Part shown: positions 9,815 to 17,402 of the stretch, one piece after another
Numbering within the stretch: position 1 is the first letter of the stretch
Layout of the letters: the number at the start of each line of letters is the position of its first letter
Assembly (NCBI GenBank): GCA_964442015.1
Contig: CAYTYA010000017.1
Coordinates: forward strand, 1-30,949
Direction: 5' to 3'
DNA length: 30,949 nt
DNA from: GCA-002701945 sp964442015
GTDB taxonomy: Bacteria; Fidelibacterota; Marinisomatia; Marinisomatales; TCS55
Position numbers and translations under genes: made by a program
The notes under the pieces: model-generated
The model's database searches: none
What the model was told of the DNA's origin: nothing
The model's input: the letters and a program-made list of their open reading frames with translations, nothing else

Positions 9815-11521
9815 TTGGATAATTTAGTTTTAGATAAGGCGATCGATTTATTAAAGGTTAATAAAGACAGCTGGTCAAACTTAACCATAGCTGAAAAAAT
9901 ACCTTTATTTCAATCTATAACAACGAAAACCGTTGAAGTTGCAAAAGATTGGGCAGACGCAGCCAATCAAGCAAAATCTATTTCTAAAGATTCACCCCTA
10001 TCTGGTGAAGAATGGACATCAGGACCATGGGCTCTTATCTATGGGGTAGAGAGTATGGTGGGAACTTTAAAAGCATTAGAAAATGGAGAAAACCCCCCGA
10101 TTGGAAAAATCAGATCTCGGCCAGATGGTCAATTAGTCGCCAACATTTTCCCTTACAATATCTACCATCGTTTATTATTAAGTGGAATTAAAGCAGAAGT
10201 ATGGATGCAAAAAAGTGTAAATGAAAACAACTTCAATGACCATATAGCACAAATCTATAAATCAAATTCACGGAATGGTCATGTATCATTGGTTTTGGGT
10301 GGTGGAAATGTATCATCCATTCCACCATTAGATGTGTTAGATAGATTATTTGCACATCAGTCGGTTTCTTTATTGAAAGTTCACCCTGTAAATAATTACC
10401 TAAAGGAAATTTTTGATAAGATTTTTGAGGATTTTATATCTGCAGGCTATGTTCAGATAGTATCTGGTGGTGCAGATGTTGGTAAATATTTATGCAATCA
10501 TGAAGGAGTAGATCATATTCATATTACAGGTGGGGCTAAAACATATGATTCTATAGTTTTTGGATCTGGCGAAGAAGGAGTTAAAAGAAAGCAGAATGGC
10601 GAAAAGAAAATTAATAAATCAATCACAGCAGAGCTGGGGTGTGTAACGCCAATTATTGTTGTACCGGGGCCCTGGTCAAAAGGAGATATAAAATACCAAG
10701 CTGAGAATATCGCCACACAGAAACTTCATAATGCTAGCTTTAATTGTGTTGCGGGACAAGTGTTGATCTTACCTGAAGAATGGGATAAGTCAAAAGATTT
10801 GCTTACAGAAGTAAAATCAACGATTTCAAAAACCACCGCAAGAGATGCATATTATCCAGGATCAAAAGATAGACATGAAAGCATCAAACAAAACTACGGC
10901 AACTGTGACCATCTAGATGAAAATGAAAAGCTTTCCAGATTATTGATTCCTGATTTAGACCATAAAAGTAATAATGAATATTTGTTTCAAAATGAAGTCT
11001 TTGTAGGCGCACTTGCTCAAACATCCTTACCAGGGATTAGTGCAAAAGAATATCTTATTAACACAATACAATTTTGTAATGAAAAGCTATGGGGTACGCT
11101 TGGAGCAAATATAATTATACATCCAAAAACAATTAAACAACTAGGTCCACATTGGGAAAATATAATTGCAGATCTTAAATATGGCTCAATTGGGGTAAAT
11201 ACCTGGTGTGCGCTAGCCTTTCTAACATCTGAATGCACTTGGGGGGCTTTCCCAGGACATTCAATTGAGGATATTCAAAGTGGAAATGGTGTAGTGCACA
11301 ACACTCGATTATTTGATAGCCCTGAAAAGACAGTCGTTTATGCCCCTTTTTCCCCATTTCCAAGAAACTTGTTAAAAGGTGAGTTTCATATGTTTCCAAA
11401 ACCGCCTTGGTTTGTAACAAACAAACAAGCCCATAATGTATCTCGGAGATTTACTTATTTTCAAGCAAAGCCAGGCCCACTCCATTTGCCAGGCCTATTT
11501 TTTGATGCATTGCGCGGTTAA
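9815..11521 (+). CDS. Aldehyde dehydrogenase-superfamily protein, divergent
   Basis: A 568-residue protein, longer than the usual 480-500 of aldehyde dehydrogenases. It starts at TTG 9815 with a GAAGGA-like ribosome site about 10 bases upstream. ALDH-fold landmarks are visible. GGGNVSSIPPLDVL followed by LLKVHP matches the Asn and Lys of the cofactor and active-site region. ITGGAKTYD resembles the FTGS loop. TAELGCVTPII contains the general-base Glu (about E273, in the position of ELGGK). NASFNCVAG contains the likely nucleophile Cys311. Known members use NAD(P) to oxidise or reduce acyl/aldehyde groups. The GGN-V-P-L pattern also recalls LuxC-type acyl-CoA reductases, so the direction and substrate are open. 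It is convergent with the following minus-strand gene with a single base between the stops. Confidence 0.82.
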   Translation: MDNLVLDKAIDLLKVNKDSWSNLTIAEKIPLFQSITTKTVEVAKDWADAANQAKSISKDSPLSGEEWTSGPWALIYGVESMVGTLKALENGENPPIGKIRSRPDGQLVANIFPYNIYHRLLLSGIKAEVWMQKSVNENNFNDHIAQIYKSNSRNGHVSLVLGGGNVSSIPPLDVLDRLFAHQSVSLLKVHPVNNYLKEIFDKIFEDFISAGYVQIVSGGADVGKYLCNHEGVDHIHITGGAKTYDSIVFGSGEEGVKRKQNGEKKINKSITAELGCVTPIIVVPGPWSKGDIKYQAENIATQKLHNASFNCVAGQVLILPEEWDKSKDLLTEVKSTISKTTARDAYYPGSKDRHESIKQNYGNCDHLDENEKLSRLLIPDLDHKSNNEYLFQNEVFVGALAQTSLPGISAKEYLINTIQFCNEKLWGTLGANIIIHPKTIKQLGPHWENIIADLKYGSIGVNTWCALAFLTSECTWGAFPGHSIEDIQSGNGVVHNTRLFDSPEKTVVYAPFSPFPRNLLKGEFHMFPKPPWFVTNKQAHNVSRRFTYFQAKPGPLHLPGLFFDALRG

Positions 11522-11522
11522 A

Positions 11523-12110
11523 TTATTCAGATAATTGTTTTTTAGTTTTTTTATATAGATCTTCTTTAAGCATATCAAATGTTTCTCCTGGCATAGCAAA
11601 AAGGAAATATATATAATGGATCGTAGCAAGTATAAGAAACGTTCCATGCTCCCAGAGCTCCATGCGGTCACCAAACAATATATCAAAAATACTAAAAGCA
11701 AAAAATATACCCATAACTAATTTCATATTTAATCTATTCCAATCAGAATGAATTTTCCCCAAAACCAATACTAGCAGTAAAGAAACCCCCAATATTGATT
11801 CAATTGTTGCTATTGTATATAAAGAAAATATTGCTAACCATTTCGGTAAATTTATTCTTTTAAAATACCCAACCATTTTAGCGTCTCTATTAACACCGAA
11901 CCAGCCATATGGTTCAACAGGTTGAATCTTGTATACTTGTTCTCCGTCCATATTATAAATAATAGATTTTGTTGCATAGGGATTAGGATTAGGGACAAAT
12001 GTTCCGTTGAAAAATTTATCCATACCATTTAATAACCAGAAAACCCCCCAAAACAGCAGTAAAATCTTATAAAATGATATTTTATAATTTAGATATTTAA
12101 CAATGTCCAT
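11523..12110 (-). CDS. Four-helix inner-membrane protein, DoxX-like
   Basis: A 195-residue protein with about four hydrophobic helices: about 15-31 (FYKILLLFWGVFWLLNG), 90-115, 128-147 and 153-172. It has a soluble stretch of about 55 residues between the first two. The helix pattern and the opening helix ending in NGMDKF resemble DoxX/MauE-like membrane proteins, but no diagnostic motif is certain, so this is a fold-level guess. The C-terminus is basic (KKTKKQLSE) and should be cytoplasmic. It lies 19 bases downstream of the aldo/keto reductase gene on the same strand and is probably translated from the same transcript, which hints at a shared redox context. Confidence 0.7.
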   Translation of the reverse strand: MDIVKYLNYKISFYKILLLFWGVFWLLNGMDKFFNGTFVPNPNPYATKSIIYNMDGEQVYKIQPVEPYGWFGVNRDAKMVGYFKRINLPKWLAIFSLYTIATIESILGVSLLLVLVLGKIHSDWNRLNMKLVMGIFFAFSIFDILFGDRMELWEHGTFLILATIHYIYFLFAMPGETFDMLKEDLYKKTKKQLSE

Positions 12111-12129
12111 TTATCTAGACTTATTTCTA

Positions 12130-13095
12130 TTAAGGATTATTATATAGTGATTTTACCCAATCTACATCTTCTTTTGATAAAACCCCACCTAATGTAGTAG
12201 CGACCTTTACTTGCTGAACGTTTCGTTGGCCAATCAACACACATCCAGAAGGAGAGTCCAATAATAGCGAATCAATAATGCCCCGCATAACTGGATGTGG
12301 ATGATCAGAAAACCTATCTTCTAAAAGAGTTTTATTTTCCTGCATTTTTCTTATTATTGTATCATCATTAAAGTCACTTATTTGAGATCGAAAATCACCA
12401 TCACCAAATTGTACAGGTTCATTATATTTCCCTGTTAATAAACCATGCTTAATAGGTGAGAAAAAACACACCCCTGCATTATTTTTATCTATCCAATTTT
12501 TTAATCCAGATGATATATAATTATCATCCATAACGTTACGATACGGTTGAACAACGTCAGGGTTAACCTTGTCTATATATTTCATTATTTTAAATAAATC
12601 CCAATCAGATAAACCAAGAAACCTAGTTTTACCTTCTTTTTGGAAACGACGAATTGTTTCAATTGCATCATCGAAGTATTCACCACTTTTTCCAAAATTA
12701 CAGTGGTGTAAGTATAAAAGATCTACACAGTCAGTCTGTAAATTAATCAAAGATTTTTCCATTTGTTTTCTCATATGTGCTGGATGATAGTAATGTTCAT
12801 AGCTTCCTATATCCCACCCTACTTTTGTTGCCACAAAAATTTCATTTCTAGGTATTTTACCCCAAAGAGATCCAATAATTTTTTCTGATCTTCCATCCCC
12901 GTATACATCTGCAGTATCCCAGTGATTAATTCCAGATTGGTAACAATGCTTAAGAGCATTAATCGAATCATTTTCTTGTTGACCCTCCCATCCAACAGGT
13001 ATTTTGCCCTGTTTATTTGATCCGCCATAAGACCATGTCCCAAGACTGATTATAGACACCTCTTGTCCTGTTTCACCCAATAAAATTTTTCTCAT
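12130..13095 (-). CDS. Aldo/keto reductase
   Basis: A 321-residue NADPH-dependent oxidoreductase of the aldo/keto reductase superfamily with a (beta/alpha)8 barrel. The catalytic tetrad is complete: Asp60 and Tyr65 in HWDTADVYGDGRSE, Lys91 in FVATKVGW and His130 in DLLYLHH. The opening MRKILLGETGQEVSIISLGTW is the usual first hairpin and strand. The C-terminal part has VLIGQRNVQQV, the family segment near the cofactor phosphate site. Members reduce a wide range of aldehydes and ketones, and the physiological substrate here is unknown. It is the first gene of a two-gene minus-strand unit with the membrane protein at 11523-12110. It is divergent from the Smr gene across a 128-base AT-rich gap that must carry promoters for both directions. 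Confidence 0.93.
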   Translation of the reverse strand: MRKILLGETGQEVSIISLGTWSYGGSNKQGKIPVGWEGQQENDSINALKHCYQSGINHWDTADVYGDGRSEKIIGSLWGKIPRNEIFVATKVGWDIGSYEHYYHPAHMRKQMEKSLINLQTDCVDLLYLHHCNFGKSGEYFDDAIETIRRFQKEGKTRFLGLSDWDLFKIMKYIDKVNPDVVQPYRNVMDDNYISSGLKNWIDKNNAGVCFFSPIKHGLLTGKYNEPVQFGDGDFRSQISDFNDDTIIRKMQENKTLLEDRFSDHPHPVMRGIIDSLLLDSPSGCVLIGQRNVQQVKVATTLGGVLSKEDVDWVKSLYNNP

Positions 13096-13223
13096 AATGA
13101 TTTTCCTTAATTATATTAATGATTATAAAATTATAACTAAGATATTTAATAAAGTTATTTTTATTATATTGGAATTATTATGTATTTGTTATTACAATTT
13201 CATAACTATAAAAAATTTATATT

Positions 13224-13547
13224 TTGTTAACTACAATTGATATTGGACATAAAAACTTTGCTCTTGATAAAGCAATGTCTGTTTTAGAAGCCGAAGTAAG
13301 TATCCTTATTTTTCAAGGAAAATCAAGAGCAATTAAAATTATTCATGGTCATGGAACAGGGGCGTTAAAAAACGCAGTTCGCGAATGGTCAATAGATCAA
13401 AAAGGACGCTTTAAGGCTGTAATTTTTGGTGAGAATTATGATATGTTTGATAAAGAGTCTATGGATATGAGATCTGATTGCGGATTGCCAGATGATAAAG
13501 ATTTTGGCCGAAGAAATAGTGCAATTACTTATATTTGGTTAAGGTAA
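13224..13547 (+). CDS. Smr-domain protein (degenerate N-terminal motif)
   Basis: A 107-residue protein consisting of one Smr domain. Smr domains of MutS2 and stand-alone proteins bind and cleave nucleic acids, and some act on collided ribosomes. The core IIHGHGTGALKNAVREW at about 44-60 is a good match for the conserved HGxGxG loop. The usual N-terminal LDLHG motif is replaced by TIDIGHKN, so one expected His/Gly arrangement is altered. The start is a TTG at 13224. An in-frame TAA at 13209 leaves almost no room for an earlier start, so the domain is probably complete at this end. It is followed after 31 bases by the hydroxylase gene. Whether nuclease activity remains is uncertain. Confidence 0.8.
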   Translation: MLTTIDIGHKNFALDKAMSVLEAEVSILIFQGKSRAIKIIHGHGTGALKNAVREWSIDQKGRFKAVIFGENYDMFDKESMDMRSDCGLPDDKDFGRRNSAITYIWLR

Positions 13548-13578
13548 AATTGATGTTTATAGAGGGGTAAATAAACTT

Positions 13579-14511
13579 TTGGTTATAGATAATAAAAAAT
13601 ATGATTACTTATTTAGTAATCTTAGGGAACAAAGTATCGAAGGTATATATATTTTTGGCAAGGATGACAAGTATCACATTGATCAGAAATATTCTTTAAT
13701 TACTAATCTTGAAAATAAAATTTGGTCAGACTTATATATTAGGTTAGAATTAGCATTAGATCAATATGCATCAAAAGAATATTTACTAGGAATAAAATCT
13801 CTACCAATCCCTCGGGATCGCTTTCCTGATTTTAATTCTATCTCACCAATTATTGAGAATTCAACCGGGTGGACTTTGTTGCCAGTTGCAGGATTCTTAG
13901 ATGAAGAATTATTTTTTGAGGTAAATGCTAAACGAAAATTTCCAGTAACAGACATTATTAGAAAATCTCCTCGATTTGATAAAAAATATCATAACCGGGA
14001 CATACAAAACGATCAAGGTTATACACCAGAACCAGATATTTTTCATGATATTCAAGGACATACACCTTTTTTAATGAATAAAGAATATGCAGACTTTTTA
14101 GGAGATGTAGGTAGCCTAGGTCATGAGATAATTATTGATAAAAGAAAACTTGGGCCTGAATTAGTAGCACATAATTTGAAACGATTACAGAATTTTGCAT
14201 GGTGGACGTATGAATTCGGCGTTATTAAAAACAGCGGAGATACTGATAATTATCGTAGAATCAAAAACGATATAGATTATGAAATTTATGGTGCGGGTAT
14301 AATATCATCTTATAATGAAACAAATAATGTTATTCAATGTGCGAAAGGAGAGTCCAAAAAGTCAAAGTTTATACCTTTTGATATGGAAGAAATAATTATG
14401 ACCAGATATGATTTTAGCAATATTCAAGATAGATACTATGTTATAGATTCCATGGATGATTTATATGAAACATATTATGATAACAAAAACCTGTTCTTTT
14501 ATGAAGGATAA
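13579..14511 (+). CDS. phhA: Aromatic amino acid hydroxylase (phenylalanine 4-monooxygenase type)
   Basis: A 310-residue iron- and pterin-dependent hydroxylase of the family that converts phenylalanine to tyrosine. The iron ligands are clear: His156 and His161 in PEPDIFHDIQGHTPFL, and Glu212 in WWTYEFGVI. The preceding GYTPEPDIFHD and the RDRFPD/SISPIIENSTGW segments also match bacterial enzymes. The gap from His161 to the Glu is longer than in human PAH by about ten residues, as in many bacterial members. No N-terminal ACT regulatory domain is present. The start is TTG at 13579, with a GAGGGG ribosome site about 12 bases upstream. The last 11 bases overlap the start of the next gene. Phenylalanine is the likely substrate, but tyrosine or tryptophan cannot be excluded from sequence alone. 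Confidence 0.92.
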   Translation: MVIDNKKYDYLFSNLREQSIEGIYIFGKDDKYHIDQKYSLITNLENKIWSDLYIRLELALDQYASKEYLLGIKSLPIPRDRFPDFNSISPIIENSTGWTLLPVAGFLDEELFFEVNAKRKFPVTDIIRKSPRFDKKYHNRDIQNDQGYTPEPDIFHDIQGHTPFLMNKEYADFLGDVGSLGHEIIIDKRKLGPELVAHNLKRLQNFAWWTYEFGVIKNSGDTDNYRRIKNDIDYEIYGAGIISSYNETNNVIQCAKGESKKSKFIPFDMEEIIMTRYDFSNIQDRYYVIDSMDDLYETYYDNKNLFFYEG

Positions 14512-15112
14512 TTTCAGTTTTTCAAAAATACCTGTTTTTTTTACCAGCGCATTATGTTTTCTTATACTATTAGATAGTTGCGCTCCATCTAAGCCAAGCC
14601 TGAAAAAACTATCTGTTACAGAACCAGAAAAAGTTGTATCAAAACAAGACTCCTTGCTTGCGTTAAGTAAAGAAAGGCGTCCTGAGTTTGTATCCATCCT
14701 ATCAACGGCTCACATCAATATTGCAAGAAAATCAGAAAGTTCTGGCGATAGAAAAACTGCTTTAAAAGAGTATAAAAAAGTTTTGGCTATCGATCCAAAA
14801 AATAAAACTGCTCGCTATGAACTACTAGTTCTTGAGGGGCTGTCATTATACAAAAAAGGAAGTAAAACATCTCTATGGGATGCAATAGAGATTTTTTCAA
14901 AAGCATCAATGGTTAATCAAGAAGATGGTGTTGCAAGTTATTGGATAGCTAAATCTTATGAGAAAAAAGATAACAAAGATTATGATTTAATTATCGAAGC
15001 CTATGAAGATTCATTAAATAAAATACTGCCTGAAAAATTGCGTATGGACGCACAAGATTCAAAAGAGGCAGCTTATAAGAAGAAAAAGACCTTTAATAAT
15101 TTCTGGAAATAA
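14501..15112 (+). CDS. TPR-containing lipoprotein
   Basis: I place the start at ATG 14501, giving 203 residues, rather than at the earlier in-frame ATG 14456. From 14501 the protein opens with a signal peptide of lipoprotein type and the sequence LLDSCAPSKPS, with Cys27 as the likely lipidated residue. The Asp before Ser in the lipobox is unusual. The mature part contains two or three TPR-like helix pairs (about 75-170, for example ALKEYKKVLAIDPKNKTARYELL), so a protein-protein scaffold on the outer or inner membrane is likely. Its start overlaps the end of the hydroxylase gene by 11 bases. It is separated from the motor-like operon by 215 bases. Given its type it could belong functionally with either side, and no enzyme activity is expected. 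Confidence 0.82.
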   Translation: MKDNFSFSKIPVFFTSALCFLILLDSCAPSKPSLKKLSVTEPEKVVSKQDSLLALSKERRPEFVSILSTAHINIARKSESSGDRKTALKEYKKVLAIDPKNKTARYELLVLEGLSLYKKGSKTSLWDAIEIFSKASMVNQEDGVASYWIAKSYEKKDNKDYDLIIEAYEDSLNKILPEKLRMDAQDSKEAAYKKKKTFNNFWK

Positions 15113-15200
15113 TTAACAATGTTGATATTTAGACTTTCATTAACACTGTTTTTATTAATTATAAGAAATATTATTATAATCAATTAATTAACATCTTCTA

Positions 15201-15228
15201 TTGATAGCATGGGTTTACTGTAATATAT
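15201..15228 (+). promoter_or_regulatory. Candidate sigma70-like promoter for the motor-like operon
   Basis: TTGATA at 15201-15206 and TATATT at 15223-15228 are 16 bases apart, close to a standard -35/-10 pair. This would start transcription near 15236 and give a leader of about 90 bases before the ATG at 15328. The region is AT-rich, so chance matches are common and the call is weak. Confidence 0.25.
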
Positions 15229-15260
15229 TTACCTTCGGTGGGAATCGATTATTGGGAAGA

Positions 15261-15302
15261 AAAAAGCATGATTAAGACATAACTATGTTATGACTGCTTT
15301 TA
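15261..15302 (+). promoter_or_regulatory. Inverted repeats in the leader of the motor-like operon
   Basis: Two nested inverted repeats are visible. CATAAC at 15278-15283 pairs with GTTATG at 15287-15292 across a TAT loop. An outer AAAAGCA (15262-15268) pairs with TGCTTTT (15295-15301). The arms are separated by unequal internal loops of 9 and 2 bases. It could be an RNA hairpin in the leader, a terminator for the upstream lipoprotein gene (the right arm ends in four Ts), or an operator for a dimeric regulator. Nothing else was recognised in the 215-base gap 15113-15327. Confidence 0.4.
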
Positions 15303-15327
15303 TTAATTAAAACCGAGGAATATTGGC

Positions 15328-16527
15328 ATGACAATCCACAGACCAAAAAATAGCATTCTTCTAGCTGTATCTTATCTCTTAATCTTTGGCTTTATTGAGG
15401 CTAAAGATTATGATATTTCCGGGCAAGTATTTGATAGCAATGGAGACAAAGCCGGAAAAGTAACTGTTGTATTATTAGACAATAGTGAACTTGAAGTGCA
15501 GAGCACTAAAGCAAAGGGGAGTGGAAAATTCAAATTCAAAAAAGTTTTATCTGGCGAATACTTTGTTCGCGTAGATGGAGGGGAGCTTGGAAAAGCGAAT
15601 GTCTCTGTTACGGTTAGTGAAGACGACATTAAAGATCTGCAAGTTGAATTAAAGCAAACTGCCCCAGCCAATGTAGTAAAAGAAGAAGCGCCAGCTGATG
15701 CGCCAAAGAAAAAACCTAGTGTAGCCGCAGTAGCGCCCCCAATTAACGATGGTCCTTTGGTGCCTGAATCTGCCGCAGAAGAAGAGCCTGCAGATGCTGG
15801 TTCAACCTACATCATGAATGAACTTAGTTTTGAAATAAAAAAACTTTCTGCAGAAGTGAAGCATCTTAGTTCAGAGCTAGAAAATTTAAAGTCATTAAGC
15901 AAAATGTGGGTAAACCCATTAGCCATTTATTCAAAAGAGATTATTATGAAAAATGGGAGCACGGTTTTTGGAAAAATTGTTTATCAAGATGAGTCAGAGC
16001 TTAAAGTGGAAACTCTAGTAGGGTATCTTATTATTAAGCGTGATAATGTTGTACGCGTGATAGATAACGTTATAACAGAAGACACCCAAGAGTATGTCCC
16101 TGAACAAGTCCGCGATAGCTATTCTCCCCCTCCAATGCCGCGCTTATCTGAACCAAAATACACGTCTGCTGATCCGTTGAATAGAAGCGCAGGTAGAAAG
16201 TATGCAGCTAACTGTGTTTTAGTTGGAAATATAACAGAAAAAAAAGATAATCAAGGTAACACAATATTCACTGGAGAAGTGAAAAACATTGGAGGACGTC
16301 GCGCAGATTTTGTAAAGATGGATTTTGTTTTTCGTAAAAACTGGAGCGGAGAAACAAAAACACTCACTACTTTTGCAAGGGGTACTTACCATACATTTGA
16401 TTCTGGAATTACAACAGATGCAACTCTTCTTCCAGGTTCTGTGGGTGCTTTTGAATTATATGTTCCACATGCATTTGGTTCATTTATAGGATACTCATAT
16501 GTTATAGATTGGGAGGAATACGAATAA
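15328..16527 (+). CDS. Envelope protein with carboxypeptidase-regulatory-like domain and coiled coil
   Basis: A 399-residue exported protein, first gene of the seven-gene unit. Residues 1-25 are a signal peptide (cleavage probably after FIEA). Residues about 27-112 form a CarboxypepD-regulatory-like beta-sandwich (ISGQVFDSNGDKAGKVTVVLLD, SGKFKFKKVLSGEYFVRV). A low-complexity Ala/Pro/Glu linker (112-152) and a short coiled coil (about 155-190) follow. A small beta domain at 207-247 (KNGSTVFGKIVYQDESELKV) resembles a motif common in FCB envelope proteins. The C-terminal about 100 residues (VGNITEKKDNQGNTIFTGEV, RRADFVKMDFVF) look like an FxLYD-type sandwich. It is a structural adhesin/scaffold-type protein of the periplasm or outer membrane; no enzyme motif is visible. 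The next gene starts 2 bases after its stop. Confidence 0.8.
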   Translation: MTIHRPKNSILLAVSYLLIFGFIEAKDYDISGQVFDSNGDKAGKVTVVLLDNSELEVQSTKAKGSGKFKFKKVLSGEYFVRVDGGELGKANVSVTVSEDDIKDLQVELKQTAPANVVKEEAPADAPKKKPSVAAVAPPINDGPLVPESAAEEEPADAGSTYIMNELSFEIKKLSAEVKHLSSELENLKSLSKMWVNPLAIYSKEIIMKNGSTVFGKIVYQDESELKVETLVGYLIIKRDNVVRVIDNVITEDTQEYVPEQVRDSYSPPPMPRLSEPKYTSADPLNRSAGRKYAANCVLVGNITEKKDNQGNTIFTGEVKNIGGRRADFVKMDFVFRKNWSGETKTLTTFARGTYHTFDSGITTDATLLPGSVGAFELYVPHAFGSFIGYSYVIDWEEYE

Positions 16528-16529
16528 CA

Positions 16530-17402
16530 GTGATTTTCTTTCGAACACTAATTATTTTATTTTTATTTAATTCTGTTTCAGCGCAATCAAACGCTACAAT
16601 TTCAGAGGTATTTTTTCTTGATTTAGGGATAGTTATTGAACCTTCTACGGGTGAAGAAGAATATAATAGAGTAGTTGAATCCCCAAGCGAAGAAATTAAT
16701 TTTCAAGTAAAGAAGGCAAAGAGTGGGGCAATTTATATGGCCGCATCTTCAGAAATGTTAGCTAGCCTTGAACGGATAAATAATCGAATTGCAAAATTAG
16801 AAAGTTCATTCCAGGAAAAACTGTTTGATTTACAGCAAGAAAATGAATTGTTAAAAAATATGATCACTGATATTAATAAAAGACCAAATATGGTAAATGA
16901 AGTAGGAAGTAAACTTGAACTTGATCCAGCAGTTTCTTTGGTAGCGCCAATAAAGGATCAAGCAAAACCTCTTGCGACTTTAAAATCAAATAATAATAAG
17001 CAACCTGAAAAATTAGTTGAAGAATTTAATAGTAAAGACTACATGTCAGGTGTCTTTGCTTACCAACAGGATAATTTTCAGTTAGCAATACAGTATTTCG
17101 CAAATTTACATTTAATAAATGCAGATAAAAATGTATCGGACAATGTTATCTATTGGATGGCCGATTCTTATCAGCAACTTGGTGATATTGATAACGCAAT
17201 GATCTATCTAAATATGGTTATCGAAAAGAACAATTCAGAACATATTGATGATGCCTTAATTAAAAAAGGATTGTTGCATCGAAAAAGAGGAGAAATAGAT
17301 CAGTCTTTAGATATTTTTAATGAATTGGTAAATAACCATCCAAAAAGTGAATATGTTAAGCTTGCCCGGATGGAAATTAAGCGTGCGGAAATATATCAAT
17401 GA
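16530..17402 (+). CDS. YbgF/CpoB-like periplasmic coiled-coil and TPR protein
   Basis: I choose GTG at 16530 as the start (290 residues), rather than the TTG at 16509 that overlaps the previous gene. It leaves a clean signal peptide (IFFRTLIILFLFNSVSA, cut before QSN), and a GGGAGGA ribosome site sits at 16511-16517. The mature N-terminus has a coiled coil of about 40 residues (roughly 75-115, LASLERINNRIAKLESSFQE). A flexible linker leads to three TPR units from about 175 to the end (YQQDNFQLAIQYFANL, WMADSYQQLGDIDNAMIYL, KGLLHRKRGEIDQSLDIF). This order matches YbgF/CpoB, the TolA-associated periplasmic protein. Here the partner is more likely the motor-like complex encoded next door. It overlaps the following gene by 4 bases (ATGA), showing translational coupling. 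Confidence 0.82.
   Translation: MIFFRTLIILFLFNSVSAQSNATISEVFFLDLGIVIEPSTGEEEYNRVVESPSEEINFQVKKAKSGAIYMAASSEMLASLERINNRIAKLESSFQEKLFDLQQENELLKNMITDINKRPNMVNEVGSKLELDPAVSLVAPIKDQAKPLATLKSNNNKQPEKLVEEFNSKDYMSGVFAYQQDNFQLAIQYFANLHLINADKNVSDNVIYWMADSYQQLGDIDNAMIYLNMVIEKNNSEHIDDALIKKGLLHRKRGEIDQSLDIFNELVNNHPKSEYVKLARMEIKRAEIYQ

Noticed and set aside
13096..13223. Possible small RNA or regulatory RNA in the divergent gap
   Set aside because: Only AT-rich sequence with no stable hairpin or recognisable motif was seen.
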